64,000 nucleotides of DNA. Origin: Clostridiales bacterium (GTDB lineage: Bacteria > Bacillota > Clostridia > Christensenellales > Borkfalkiaceae). The stretch is taken from assembly GCA_003523255.1 (NCBI GenBank), contig DPGH01000002.1, positions 130,656 to 194,655 of the forward strand, read 5' to 3'. Shown here in pieces: positions 24,475 through 33,390 of the stretch. The position numbers and the translations under genes are program-made. The notes under the pieces were generated by a model. That model was not told the DNA's origin. It made no database searches and worked only from the letters and a program-made list of their open reading frames with translations. Each line of letters begins with the position of its first letter. The first letter of the stretch is position 1.

Positions 24475-26193
24475 TTATTCCGCAACGTAATATTGACTTA
24501 ACCATGCATCCTGCGTTACGTTGGTTATACTGAGAAGTTTTTCGGTAGTAGCGGAGCCGTTAGTCTCTTCAAACGCGGTAAAGTAGTTTATATACGCTTT
24601 GCCGTCCATGGTAAATCTGTATATAGGCGTTTGATAAGAAAGGTTTAACAGACTTAAACTGTTTTTAATGCAGGTCGGGTTATCCGCTATCTGATAAACG
24701 AGTTTGCCGCCTTCGATATTGTTTATCGCGCTCTTATAAAATTCCGAAAGCCCGCTCTTTGCGTCGTCCTTTACCGTATAGTTGACAAGCGCTTTTTTAA
24801 GACCCGTGGATTTGGAAAATTCGTTAAGTTCGTTTTCAGAATACAAGAACTTCAAAAAGTCTTTGCAGGCTTCTACCACGGCGGTTTTGCCTTTAATGTT
24901 GCCGTTTACGACACAGTAGGACGCGCCGCAATCGATAAAGGTCGCTTTAACTCCGTTATTCTCGGCTATAGGAGTATCTACGGAAGCGGGCAAACCCATC
25001 CAGCGAATGTTTCTGACCTTATCTCTGTTTTGCGGAAGACTTTGCCAGTCGGAAAGGTGGTTGCCCTTTTCTTCCGCTTCGTTATACCAGTAAGAGCCGT
25101 CTACCAAAAACGCGATTTCTTCGTTATTGCTTTCGCCGCTGAATATAAAGTTGCCTTGCGCGTCCGTATGAGAAACGGTACCCGTGGTGCAGGAGTTAGA
25201 ATAGAAACCCTCTTTATAAATGATTTCCTGCATGGCGGTAGCGTAATATCTCGCCGCTTCCTGATACACGAGGTAACCCGTTTCCGCGGTAAGATTTACC
25301 TTTTTGGTTATGGGTTTTTTGATATAGTTGATACCCGGGATAAGGTTCTCGCTCATATAACCGTCGATTATTTCGATTTCGCCGTCAAACTCGTAGTTCG
25401 CTCTCATCTGATCGTACCCGGCAAGCGAAGCCCAAAAAGCAACGTTTAAAAGGTTAGGATAATCTTTATACATACCCGTCCAGATAAACGGTTTAATGCT
25501 GTACTGTTTCATTTTGCCGCAGAGCGCGACGAATTCCTGAAGAGTGGTGGGAAGTCCGTCGTCGTCCGTGCCGTATACGCCGTCAAGTCCGCAGGATTTT
25601 TTACCATCGCTGTTTTTGATAAGCCTTAAACCGCCGTATCTCGAAAAGTTTTCTACATTGGTTTCTTCGGGAGCGGCGATGTAAAGATTGTACTTATCGA
25701 ACAAGTCTTTATCGTAAGAAACGCCGGGCGAATAGGTAACGTGCGGCAAGCCGTAATATTTACCGTCGGCACCCTTCAAAAGCGGACGATACGCTTCGTC
25801 TATTCTGCTTTCGATACTGCCGTCAGCCGAACTCGAATCGGTTAAAACGTCGGTTATATCGAGAAGCGAATCCGCCTGCGCGAGAGTACGCACGTCGTAA
25901 TGACGCTCGAAAAAGAAGATGTTGTAACCCGAAGTTTTAATACCGCCGAGTCTGTTCTCCTGCGTGCCTTCGATATCGACGAAAACGCCGACTTTACCCT
26001 CTTCGTAAGACTTATCCGCGTTTTCTTCCATAAAGCGCGCCGCCGCCTGGTTAAGCCATTCGGTACCGACGCCGCCGTTATAGTTGGTAACGGTGATTAC
26101 GGTTTTGTTGCCTTTATCGCCGTCGCTGCTGCCGCAGGCGACTGCAGAAAAGCATAAAGCGATTGCAAGTAACATTGTTAAAAATTTTTTCAT
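24475..26193 (-). CDS. Extracellular solute-binding lipoprotein of a sugar ABC transporter
   Basis: A 572-aa lipoprotein (lipobox SAVAC, C20) of the type-1 extracellular solute-binding family, tethered outside the membrane to deliver ligand to the two permeases downstream. At 572 residues it is longer than typical maltose-binding-like proteins (about 400-450), which often means a bulky oligosaccharide ligand. An AAGGAGG site lies 6 bases before the ATG. The ligand is not readable from sequence; the neighbouring glycosidases suggest a mixed alpha/beta-linked oligosaccharide. Confidence 0.92.
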   Translation of the reverse strand: MKKFLTMLLAIALCFSAVACGSSDGDKGNKTVITVTNYNGGVGTEWLNQAAARFMEENADKSYEEGKVGVFVDIEGTQENRLGGIKTSGYNIFFFERHYDVRTLAQADSLLDITDVLTDSSSADGSIESRIDEAYRPLLKGADGKYYGLPHVTYSPGVSYDKDLFDKYNLYIAAPEETNVENFSRYGGLRLIKNSDGKKSCGLDGVYGTDDDGLPTTLQEFVALCGKMKQYSIKPFIWTGMYKDYPNLLNVAFWASLAGYDQMRANYEFDGEIEIIDGYMSENLIPGINYIKKPITKKVNLTAETGYLVYQEAARYYATAMQEIIYKEGFYSNSCTTGTVSHTDAQGNFIFSGESNNEEIAFLVDGSYWYNEAEEKGNHLSDWQSLPQNRDKVRNIRWMGLPASVDTPIAENNGVKATFIDCGASYCVVNGNIKGKTAVVEACKDFLKFLYSENELNEFSKSTGLKKALVNYTVKDDAKSGLSEFYKSAINNIEGGKLVYQIADNPTCIKNSLSLLNLSYQTPIYRFTMDGKAYINYFTAFEETNGSATTEKLLSITNVTQDAWLSQYYVAE

Positions 26194-26231
26194 ATTGCCT
26201 CCTTATGTCCTGACATAAATTTTCTTTCGAT

Positions 26232-28193
26232 TTATATTAAACGCTCGCCCGAACGCGCGTCGTATACCGCGCTCGAAACCTCGGAGTTAACTATTTCCTC
26301 GGTTTTACCGTTTAGCGAAAGCGTAGTGCTTTTTACGTGTTTTTGATGTATCATAACGAAACCGTCGTCCGCAATAATAACTTCTCCCGAACGCGCGTAA
26401 ATATGCGCGCCCGCTTTTATAAACACTTCTCTGAAAATATTCGCGTCGAATACGAAGTCTTGCGAATAAACCACCGTGCAGTCTTTTTCTTTTACGGAAG
26501 CGAATTTTTCGCCGTAAGCCGCGCCTATAAGTTCGTCAGCGTGATGCGGCGTGGATTTGCCGTCCGTAATAAGCCCTGCGGGTTTTATAAAGAAAATCGT
26601 TCTGCCGCCGCCTTTTACGACGGTTTTAACGTAATCTTCAATACCTTTCGTCATCGCTTCGCAACGCACGAACACGACGCATTTATACCTGTTTATATCG
26701 ACTTTTTTAACGTCGGAAAGATAAATAATATCGTAACCCGCCCCCGATTTCGACAACGCGTTTATCGTGTCGAAATGGCTGAACCATTCTTTATCGTAAT
26801 AAATCGTTTCGGTATCGAAAATAACGAGCACGTCTGTTGATTTTACGAAAGGTCTTTCGGTTAATTTTTGAGCCGCGGCGTAAATATCTTTAATCGTATT
26901 CATTCGCTCGGGCGTATCCCAGTACCCTTTTTTGTCGTAAATATCGTCTATGGGCAACCTATGCTCGTAAAACCACGCGCCGTTGCCGTGCAGTAAGCAC
27001 TCGAAAACGTTTCGGATAAGCACGGCGCGGTATTCCGCTTCGCTTTCGCAAGCGTAAGGTTTTTCGCCTTTTATCGACAACCAGGAAACGAAGCCTTGGT
27101 CCATTTCGTTAAGAAACAGTTTGCCGTTTATTCGCATAGACTCCGGCATATGTCTTAAAAGGTTTGCGTTGCCCGCGTATTTGTTTTGCATGTAAGCCGA
27201 AGGTCCCGCGAGAAAGTCTACGTTGTCGTCCGAAAAAATTTCTTGCGGTTCGAGCATCGAGCCGTACTCCGCGCCGACGGAGAAATAATAGCCGTAAAAA
27301 GAACCTGCGAGCATTTCTCCGCGAGACGCTTCTTTTACGACTTTGCAAAACGCCGAAATCGCTCGTACTGCGGAAAGAGAAATACACCTTAAAGAATCCA
27401 CGGCTCGCATCTGTTTTTCGGGAACGCGCATGTTGCCGTTTAACAACAAAGCCCGTTCTTCGCCCGTTGCAAGCCTTGCCTCGTCGAAAGAAGCCTCATC
27501 GTAATACTCGTGAAACTTGTCAAGCGTAACGTATTTCTTTTTCAGATATTCTCTGAAAAACTTTTGCATGGGTACCGAAAAATCGGGAACCGCCGCCCCC
27601 CGGCAGGAAAAATAATGCCATTCCCCGCACGAGCCGTAAGCGGGCTGCACGCCGATTAAGCTTTGACCGACGGCGGTACTACGAACTTTTTCGATAAACG
27701 TTTTCATTACCGCGGAACAGTCTTTTATCCATTTATCGGAGGCGTAACTTACCTTTATTTCGTTTATCCCGTCCCTCGATAAAACTCTGTCCTCGTAATC
27801 GCCCGAGTCGACGCATTCCATCCCCTCAAAAACTATGAGTTCGCTTTTGTTTTTTCTCATCCACCAGTAAGGGGCATTGACGTGAAGGCGCACAATTACT
27901 TTCGCGTCGGGGTTCGCCTCGTTTACCGCGGTTAGTTCTTTAAGTATTTCGCTTATATCGACCTCGCCGTTCCTTTTCCACGCTTTATATAAAGAGGTGT
28001 CGATACAAACGACGTTTATGCCCGCCGCCGCAAAGTTTTTTATGTTTTTTTGAGATACCGCCGTATACGCCCTGCCGAAAGGACAATCGGAAAGCGCGTA
28101 AAAAAGCGGGGCGGTTTTTACTCCGTCTATATATAATTCCGGCACGCCGCCCTGCGCGGTAACCTTGCTTTTATCTATGCGGGCTGTACTCAT
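26232..28193 (-). CDS. GH42-like clan GH-A glycosidase
   Basis: A 653-aa protein without signal peptide. An N-terminal TIM barrel carries two likely catalytic glutamates: E191 in GSCGEWHYF (acid/base) and E363 in KLFLNEMDQGF (nucleophile). After about residue 460 comes a Rossmann-like, amidotransferase-fold region (VLVIFDTETIYYD, CVVFVRCEA), as in the GH42 trimerisation domain, and a small C-terminal beta domain. GH42 and its relatives cleave beta-galactosides and similar bonds; this protein is remote enough that only the clan is certain. It is the first gene of the carbohydrate locus, just behind the promoter that faces the AraC regulator. Confidence 0.75.
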   Translation of the reverse strand: MSTARIDKSKVTAQGGVPELYIDGVKTAPLFYALSDCPFGRAYTAVSQKNIKNFAAAGINVVCIDTSLYKAWKRNGEVDISEILKELTAVNEANPDAKVIVRLHVNAPYWWMRKNKSELIVFEGMECVDSGDYEDRVLSRDGINEIKVSYASDKWIKDCSAVMKTFIEKVRSTAVGQSLIGVQPAYGSCGEWHYFSCRGAAVPDFSVPMQKFFREYLKKKYVTLDKFHEYYDEASFDEARLATGEERALLLNGNMRVPEKQMRAVDSLRCISLSAVRAISAFCKVVKEASRGEMLAGSFYGYYFSVGAEYGSMLEPQEIFSDDNVDFLAGPSAYMQNKYAGNANLLRHMPESMRINGKLFLNEMDQGFVSWLSIKGEKPYACESEAEYRAVLIRNVFECLLHGNGAWFYEHRLPIDDIYDKKGYWDTPERMNTIKDIYAAAQKLTERPFVKSTDVLVIFDTETIYYDKEWFSHFDTINALSKSGAGYDIIYLSDVKKVDINRYKCVVFVRCEAMTKGIEDYVKTVVKGGGRTIFFIKPAGLITDGKSTPHHADELIGAAYGEKFASVKEKDCTVVYSQDFVFDANIFREVFIKAGAHIYARSGEVIIADDGFVMIHQKHVKSTTLSLNGKTEEIVNSEVSSAVYDARSGERLI

Positions 28194-28258
28194 CTTTCTT
28201 TAATTTCTCCCTATTTCGAATAAAAATGCGTATTTTAACTCACACTTTGCGTATATTC

Positions 28259-28267
28259 ATTATAACA
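28259..28267 (-). promoter_or_regulatory. Extended -10 promoter for the carbohydrate locus
   Basis: Minus-strand TGT then TATAAT, about 66 bases ahead of the GH42-like gene. No proper -35 box is seen (a TTGACA lies only 4 bases upstream), which is typical of activator-dependent promoters. Confidence 0.5.
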
Positions 28268-28296
28268 TTGTCAAAAACACTAATTCTATAATTTTT

Positions 28297-28327
28297 TCAA
28301 TCGTTTATATAATATTTTAATCAATCG
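28297..28327. promoter_or_regulatory. Direct repeats, candidate AraC-protein operator
   Basis: TCAATCG occurs at 28297-28303 and again at 28321-28327, each followed by a base and TT. The repeats are 24 bases apart, lie between the two divergent promoters and touch the -35 box of the regulator gene. Confidence 0.45.
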
Positions 28328-28328
28328 C

Positions 28329-28357
28329 TTGTGTGAAAAAAATTATAGTGATATAAT
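28329..28357 (+). promoter_or_regulatory. Sigma-A promoter for the AraC-family regulator
   Basis: TTGTGT, 17-base spacer, TATAAT preceded by TGA (extended -10), 41 bases before the ATG. Confidence 0.7.
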
Positions 28358-28398
28358 AGAAAAAAAACACCCAAAACCCTTGGCGGAAAGAAGAGAAT

Positions 28399-29244
28399 AT
28401 GTTTGTAAAATACTTTTTTTCTAACAGCGTAACTATAATGCAAAACGTAAACGTTATATCGTTTTCTTATACGGAACTGATGAAAGAGCCGTCTATAATA
28501 CACTCGCACCCGCACTGCGAAATTATAGTGCCGCTAAATAACAACGGAGTTTTGCTTTGCAACAACAGAACGCTTGACGTAAAAAGCAATTCTATTTACG
28601 TAATAAACCCGAACGTTTCACATACCGAACTTAAAGCGGCGGGCGCATCTAACGAGTACAACGCGTTTAAGTATTACGTGGTAAAGGTAAACGACATTAT
28701 TTATAACGACGACGGTTCTGCCGCCGATATTACGGTTATTTCGGACAGCGCGTTTATTTCGGATATGAAAAACTATCTTAAAAACGCTTACGCCGCGGCG
28801 GAAAAGGATCGCAACGTTTTAACAGAACTTAATCTTTCGTGTTTTTATTACGTGTTTCTCGATTTACTTAAAGACAAAAAACGTTACCGCGAAGAAAACG
28901 ATAACGATAAAATGGTAACGGATTTCGTGAGAGAATTCGAATACTACGTTTCAAAAAACTATCACACTAAAATTTACGTTAAAGAATTTGCCGAAAACCA
29001 CGGCATAAGCCAGAACGTGCTTGAAAAAAAGTTTCGGCAAGAGACGGGCTTTACCCCTTGCGAATACATCAATAAAAAGCGGCTTGACGTTGCGAAGGAC
29101 TTGTTGCAAAGTTCTTCTTACACGATATATCAGATTTCGCAAAACTGCGGGTTTATCTCTCCCGCGTACTTTACGGCGCAATTCAAAAAGCGCGAAGGGC
29201 TTACGCCGAAAGAACTGCGCAAAAAAGCCCTGTCGCTTAAATAG
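28399..29244 (+). CDS. AraC-family transcriptional regulator
   Basis: A 281-aa regulator with an N-terminal cupin-like sensor (HSHPHCEIIVPLNNNGVLL, about 34-60) that would bind a sugar, and a C-terminal pair of helix-turn-helix motifs (IYVKEFAENHGISQNVLEK and IYQISQNCGFISPAYFTAQFK, about 190-270). It is divergent from the carbohydrate locus and is therefore the likely activator of that locus and possibly of itself. The first ATG has only a weak AGAAGAG site, so modest expression is expected. Confidence 0.92.
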   Translation: MFVKYFFSNSVTIMQNVNVISFSYTELMKEPSIIHSHPHCEIIVPLNNNGVLLCNNRTLDVKSNSIYVINPNVSHTELKAAGASNEYNAFKYYVVKVNDIIYNDDGSAADITVISDSAFISDMKNYLKNAYAAAEKDRNVLTELNLSCFYYVFLDLLKDKKRYREENDNDKMVTDFVREFEYYVSKNYHTKIYVKEFAENHGISQNVLEKKFRQETGFTPCEYINKKRLDVAKDLLQSSSYTIYQISQNCGFISPAYFTAQFKKREGLTPKELRKKALSLK

Positions 29245-29349
29245 CGACGGCGCCGGGTACTTTACGGCAATATTCCGTCGTTTAACCGAAAATTGAACGA
29301 TTACGCGTAAATTGTTCACACTGTTTAAGCGGAAATTTGCGACAAACGA

Positions 29350-29378
29350 TTAACAACCCGTAGAATTTGTGATAAAAT
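29350..29378 (+). promoter_or_regulatory. Sigma-A promoter for the DUF308 membrane protein
   Basis: TTAACA, 17-base spacer, TAAAAT with TGA in the extended -10 position, 30 bases before the start. Confidence 0.65.
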
Positions 29379-29408
29379 TTTTATAGAAATAAAAAAGGAG
29401 TTTTGATT

Positions 29409-29981
29409 ATGTTTAACGAATTTTTAAAGAAAATCAAATGGGACAGCATAACGGTTGCGGTTGCCGCGATTGTTATGGGTATCCTTTGTTTGGTTATGCC
29501 GACCGGCATAGGAAACGTGCTTTGCATAGCGTTCGGGTGCCTGCTTATTGCAACGAGCGTTGTGCTGTTTGTAAAACTCGTTACTTTTAACGGCTTTTTC
29601 GGAGCAAACCTTTTAATATCCGCCGTGGTTACGTTTTTATCCGGCGTATTTTGTCTTGTATACCCCGGCATATTGCAAAGCGTGCTTACCGTTTTATTCG
29701 GTTTGTTTATCGTAATAGATTCGCTTGCCTCTTTGAGCGACGCAATTCTTTGTGCCAAAGCCAAAACGGAAGGCTGGGTAGTGTTGTTTATACTCTCGCT
29801 TATTACCGCCTGTCTCGGCGTTGTCGTTATGTTCTCCACGTTTGAAACGGTTATGGTTTTTGCCGGTGTTTCGCTTATAATAGAAGGCGTAAGACGTTTA
29901 ATTATAACGCTTGCGTACAGCCGCAAAATCAGAGACGCGAAAAAAATCGTTCTCGGCGACGATATAACCGACATGAAATAA
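29409..29981 (+). CDS. DUF308 (HdeD-like) membrane protein
   Basis: A 190-aa integral membrane protein with about six hydrophobic segments arranged as short hairpins, as in the HdeD/DUF308 family. Family members are linked to acid stress in E. coli, but most have no known role. The ATG at 29409 was chosen because an AAAAAGGAG site ends 8 bases upstream; an in-frame TTG at 29403 would lie too close to it. It has its own promoter and terminator and no obvious tie to the sugar locus. Confidence 0.82.
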   Translation: MFNEFLKKIKWDSITVAVAAIVMGILCLVMPTGIGNVLCIAFGCLLIATSVVLFVKLVTFNGFFGANLLISAVVTFLSGVFCLVYPGILQSVLTVLFGLFIVIDSLASLSDAILCAKAKTEGWVVLFILSLITACLGVVVMFSTFETVMVFAGVSLIIEGVRRLIITLAYSRKIRDAKKIVLGDDITDMK

Positions 29982-30028
29982 TCGAAGATTTGGCTCTTGC
30001 ATTATTTAATTTTTAAGAAAAACTCAGC

Positions 30029-30058
30029 CCCGCGAAAACTCATTTCGCGGGACTTTTT
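30029..30058 (+). terminator. Intrinsic terminator after the DUF308 gene
   Basis: CCCGCGAAA pairs with TTTCGCGGG around ACTCA, followed by ACTTTTT. Confidence 0.85.
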
Positions 30059-30180
30059 AGTCGCAAGATATTTGACTGCTAAAAAATATAACTACCGACC
30101 GAAAATTTACGTTATGAGGTGTTTCAGGCTCGCATGCGCCCGCAATAGTAAGCATAACATATGTTTTTCGGCAGTATAGC

Positions 30181-30216
30181 AAAAAGCCCCGCAAACAACC
30201 GTTTGCGGGGCTTTTT
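30181..30216. terminator. Bidirectional terminator at the end of the ribosomal supercluster
   Basis: A perfect 16-bp stem (AAAAAGCCCCGCAAAC and its complement) with an AACC loop, giving U5 tails in both directions. On the minus strand it lies 14 bases past the rplQ stop. The 120 bases between it and the DUF308 terminator contain no supported feature. Confidence 0.9.
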
Positions 30217-30230
30217 AAGTTTTAATTCGA

Positions 30231-30740
30231 TTAGTCTACGAGTTCGAGAATAACCATTTCGGCAGCGTCGCCTTTGCGCGGTCCGAGATTGTAAATTCTC
30301 GTATAGCCGCCGCCCTGCCCCTTTTCTTCTTTACGTTCCGCATACTTGGGAGCGTATTCGTCGAAAATCTTTTCGATTAAGGGGTATTTAATCGCTTTGG
30401 TTCTCTTTTTGAAGTCGGGTTTAGATTCTTTAAACCCTTTAACTTCTTGAAGGTCGTTTACCATAGCCATGATTTTTCTTCTCGCGTTAAGTTTTTTGGT
30501 ACCGTCTTTAATGAGAGTTTTAGTAGTTTCTTTACCCTTAGCGTCGGTAACTTTTACTTCGCTTTCCACGGTGTCGCCGTAAGTGTTGACGGCGAGCGTG
30601 ATTATCTTGGATACGTAAGACGCTACTTCTTTCGCTCTCGCTTCGGTAGTTTCTATCTTGCCGTGCCATAAAAGCGCAGATGCCTGATTTTTAATAAGCG
30701 CCATTCTCTGCGTGGCGTTAACGCCTAACTTTCTTGCCAT
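30231..30740 (-). CDS. rplQ: Ribosomal protein L17
   Basis: L17 of the large subunit, 169 aa. The N-terminal motif ARKLGVNATQRMALIKNQASALL is near-canonical. The chain is longer than the usual 115-130 residues because of an insertion near residues 55-75 (DTVESEVKVTDAKGKETTK) and a longer C-terminus. It starts 4 bases after rpoA and is the last gene of the supercluster. Confidence 0.96.
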   Translation of the reverse strand: MARKLGVNATQRMALIKNQASALLWHGKIETTEARAKEVASYVSKIITLAVNTYGDTVESEVKVTDAKGKETTKTLIKDGTKKLNARRKIMAMVNDLQEVKGFKESKPDFKKRTKAIKYPLIEKIFDEYAPKYAERKEEKGQGGGYTRIYNLGPRKGDAAEMVILELVD

Positions 30741-30744
30741 TTGT

Positions 30745-31698
30745 TTAGTCCTCCTTGTCCTTTAATTTAAGACCGTAACTCTCTAACTTAAGTATAACTT
30801 CGTCGAGAGATTTTTTGCCTAAATTACGGACTTTAAGCATATCGTCTTCGGTTTTTTTGGTTAAATCTTCCACGGTGTGGATGTTCGCTCTTTTCAAGCA
30901 GTTGTAAGAACGTACCGAAAGGTCCATTTCTTCAATGGTCATTTCGAGTATCTTTATCTTTTTGTCTTCTTCCGGCGGAACAAGTATGCCTATGTTGCCG
31001 AGCTCGGATAACGAAACGAACATTTTAATGTGTTCTTCCATAATCTTTGCCGCAAGGCTTACTATATCTCTTCCGGAGAAGGTTCCGTTCGTCCATACTT
31101 CGAGAGTAAGTTTATCGTAGTCTACGCTTTGCCCGACGCGGGTTGCGGTTACGTTGTAACTTACTTTTTTAACGGGCGTGTAGATACTGTCTATCGCGAT
31201 ATTATCTATCACGTCTACTTTGTGCTCGTCCGCGCCCTGATATCCGCGACCTCTGCCGATGGTAAGTTCCATATCGAGTTTACCGCCTTCGTCTACGGTG
31301 CAGATATAAAGTTCGGGGTTTAATATTTCGAATTCGGCGTCGCAAGCAATGTCGCCCGCTTTAACGACCGCGGGACCCTCTTTGAAAAGTTTTACCGTTT
31401 TAACGAAATCTTTGTCGAGCGTGGTGCTTTTGATTGCTACCTGCTTCAAGTTCAAAATAATTTCGGTAACGTCCTCTTTTACCTTGGGTACTGCGGAAAA
31501 CTCGTGTTTGATGCCGAGATCTTCGGAAAATTTAATGTTCTGAATGGCGACGCCGGGAAGCGCGGAGAGAAGTATTCTCCTGAGCGCGTTTCCGATTGTC
31601 AGCCCGAAACCCTTTTCCAAAGGTTCTACGGTGATTTTCGCGTAACTCTTTTCTTCGTTTTCTTCCACTGCTATTTTCGGCATTTCAATTTCCATCAT
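30745..31698 (-). CDS. rpoA: RNA polymerase alpha subunit
   Basis: A 317-aa alpha subunit that dimerises to start RNA polymerase assembly. The N-terminal domain carries EPLEKGFGLTIGNALRRILLS and the C-terminal domain (from about 245) carries the helix-hairpin-helix-type LSVRSYNCLKRANIHTVEDL that contacts UP elements and activators. An AAAGGAGG site 10 bases upstream supports the first ATG. A 133-base spacer separates it from rpsD, far longer than most spacers in the cluster. Confidence 0.98.
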   Translation of the reverse strand: MMEIEMPKIAVEENEEKSYAKITVEPLEKGFGLTIGNALRRILLSALPGVAIQNIKFSEDLGIKHEFSAVPKVKEDVTEIILNLKQVAIKSTTLDKDFVKTVKLFKEGPAVVKAGDIACDAEFEILNPELYICTVDEGGKLDMELTIGRGRGYQGADEHKVDVIDNIAIDSIYTPVKKVSYNVTATRVGQSVDYDKLTLEVWTNGTFSGRDIVSLAAKIMEEHIKMFVSLSELGNIGILVPPEEDKKIKILEMTIEEMDLSVRSYNCLKRANIHTVEDLTKKTEDDMLKVRNLGKKSLDEVILKLESYGLKLKDKED

Positions 31699-31831
31699 AA
31701 GAAATTATCCTCCTTTAATAGTTCCCTCTTAAGGCTTAACGGGAATTCTTGTTCGGGTGTGGAACTTCCCGACTTTCCCCCCGATAAGCCCCGAAGGAAT
31801 TTTTTTATTTTATTTAATTTTTAAACCCTGA

Positions 31832-32455
31832 TTACTTGGAGTACAACTCGACTATCATGTGTTCTTTTATGGACACGTCGATATCTTCTCTGGTCGGAAG
31901 CGCAAGGATTTTGCCTTCTAACGTTTCGGGGTTGAATTCGAGCCACTTGGGCATCGCGCCGATTTTCATCGTTTTGATTTCGGAGAAATATTTGTTATCT
32001 CTCTTGGTCTCTTTAACCGCGATTACGTCGCCCACTTTAACGCAGTAAGATGCAACGTTTACGGGTTTGCCGTTAACGGTGAAATGCGCGTGCGTTACGA
32101 GCTGACGAGCCTGCGAACGAGAAGAACCTATACCCATTCTGAAAATAACGTTGTCGAGTCTTCTTTCAAGAAGCGATAACATATTATCACCGGTAATGCC
32201 TTTCATTCTGTCGGCTTTTTCGTAATATTTTCTGAACTGACCTTCGAGCACGCCGTAAATTCTCTTGCATTTCTGCTTTTCACGAAGTTGAAGTCCGTAT
32301 TCGGAAACTTTCTTTCTCGCCATACCGTGCTGACCGGGGGCTACGGGTCTTTTTTCAAACGCGCAGGTGCCTTTAAAGCATCTTTCGCCTTTAAGGAATA
32401 ACTTTGCGCCTTCGCGTCTGCATAAACGACATTTGGATTCTGTATATTTAGCCAT
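31832..32455 (-). CDS. rpsD: Ribosomal protein S4, zinc-binding form
   Basis: A 207-aa primary 16S-binding protein. Its N-terminus keeps a four-cysteine zinc site (C9, C12, C26, C31), the C+ form of S4. The S4 RNA-binding domain ([22 protein letters not shown]) follows at about 93-115. Its place in the alpha part of the supercluster is usual for Clostridia. In many bacteria S4 regulates its own operon, and the long spacer behind this gene could be relevant to that. Confidence 0.98.
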   Translation of the reverse strand: MAKYTESKCRLCRREGAKLFLKGERCFKGTCAFEKRPVAPGQHGMARKKVSEYGLQLREKQKCKRIYGVLEGQFRKYYEKADRMKGITGDNMLSLLERRLDNVIFRMGIGSSRSQARQLVTHAHFTVNGKPVNVASYCVKVGDVIAVKETKRDNKYFSEIKTMKIGAMPKWLEFNPETLEGKILALPTREDIDVSIKEHMIVELYSK

Positions 32456-32469
32456 TATTGTTTCCTCCG

Positions 32470-32862
32470 TTATACTCTACGTTTTTTGGGCGGTCTGCAT
32501 CCGTTGTGAGGAATAGGAGATACGTCCTGAATAAGGGTTACTTCCATATCGCAGTTGGTGAGCGCTCTGATAGCGGATTCTCTGCCTGCGCCGGGTCCTT
32601 TTACGTATACTTCTACCTGTCTCATGCCCTGTTCTCTCGCGACTTTGCCTGCCGCTTCCGCAGCCATCTGCGCCGCAAACGGGGTGCTCTTTCTCGAACC
32701 TTTAAAGCCCAAGGAGCCCGCGCTCGACCAGGATACCGCGTTGCCCTGCATATCGGTTATGGTAACGAGGGTGTTGTTGAAGGACGCCTGTATATGCACC
32801 TGACCCTTGTCTACCTTTCTGGCTTCTTTACGTTTTTTAACTACTTTTTTTGCTGCTGCCAT
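32470..32862 (-). CDS. rpsK: Ribosomal protein S11
   Basis: A 130-aa small-subunit platform protein. The segments [16 protein letters not shown] and GRESAIRAL, and the C-terminal [13 protein letters not shown], are canonical. It starts 15 bases after rpsM and ends 14 bases before rpsD. Confidence 0.98.
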   Translation of the reverse strand: MAAAKKVVKKRKEARKVDKGQVHIQASFNNTLVTITDMQGNAVSWSSAGSLGFKGSRKSTPFAAQMAAEAAGKVAREQGMRQVEVYVKGPGAGRESAIRALTNCDMEVTLIQDVSPIPHNGCRPPKKRRV

Positions 32863-32877
32863 GTTTAGTTACCTCCC

Positions 32878-33255
32878 TTACTTCGTCGCCGTCTTCTTCT
32901 TCGCGACGGTGCGACGCGGTCCTTTTCTCGTTCTCGCGTTTCTCTTGGAACTCTGTCCGCGAACGGGAAGATTCTTTCTGTGGCGAACTCCGCGGTAACA
33001 ACCTATTTCGATAAGTCTTTTTATCGAAAGGCTTACTTCACTTCTTAAATCGCCCTCAACGTGAAGGTGGTGTTCGATATATTCTCTGAGTTTCGCGACG
33101 TCGCTTTCGCTCAAGTCTTTGACGCGCGTGTCGGGATTTATCCCGGTTTGTTCGATTATTTTCTTTGCCGTAGAAAGACCGATACCGTAGATATAGGTAA
33201 GACCGATTTCTACTCTCTTGTTGTTAGGCAAATCAACGCCGGCTATACGTGCCAT
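32878..33255 (-). CDS. rpsM: Ribosomal protein S13
   Basis: A 125-aa head protein of the small subunit. Canonical features are [20 protein letters not shown] at the start, the helix-two-turn-helix segment near 15-50, and the Arg/Lys-rich tail [19 protein letters not shown] that contacts tRNA. It is separated from rpmJ by 135 bases holding several hairpins. Confidence 0.98.
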   Translation of the reverse strand: MARIAGVDLPNNKRVEIGLTYIYGIGLSTAKKIIEQTGINPDTRVKDLSESDVAKLREYIEHHLHVEGDLRSEVSLSIKRLIEIGCYRGVRHRKNLPVRGQSSKRNARTRKGPRRTVAKKKTATK

Positions 33256-33390
33256 TCTTGTTAAATACCTCCGTATTTTTTCCTTTATAAATTTTTTTTA
33301 TGTATAAGCGTTTGCGCGTTTACGCCTTTAGGAATGCGGGCTTTACTTCGCAAACGGTTGTTTTCGTTTGCCCTTGCGGGCGGTTACGGG
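33256..33390 (-). other. Structured spacer between rpmJ and rpsM
   Basis: A 135-base gene-free stretch. On the minus strand GCAAACG pairs with CGTTTGC across AAAACAAC, and other short GC-rich inverted pairs flank it. No promoter box pair or U-run was found. It may be a leader-like regulatory or processing element; that is inference. Confidence 0.4.

Noticed and set aside
28265..28277. TTGACA four bases upstream of the minus-strand TATAAT as a normal promoter
   Set aside because: The spacing is far too short for a -35/-10 pair; the -10 box was kept only as an extended -10 element.
29997..30179. A 60-codon open frame after the DUF308 gene
   Set aside because: It runs across the intrinsic terminator at 30029-30058 and has no ribosome binding site or recognisable motif.
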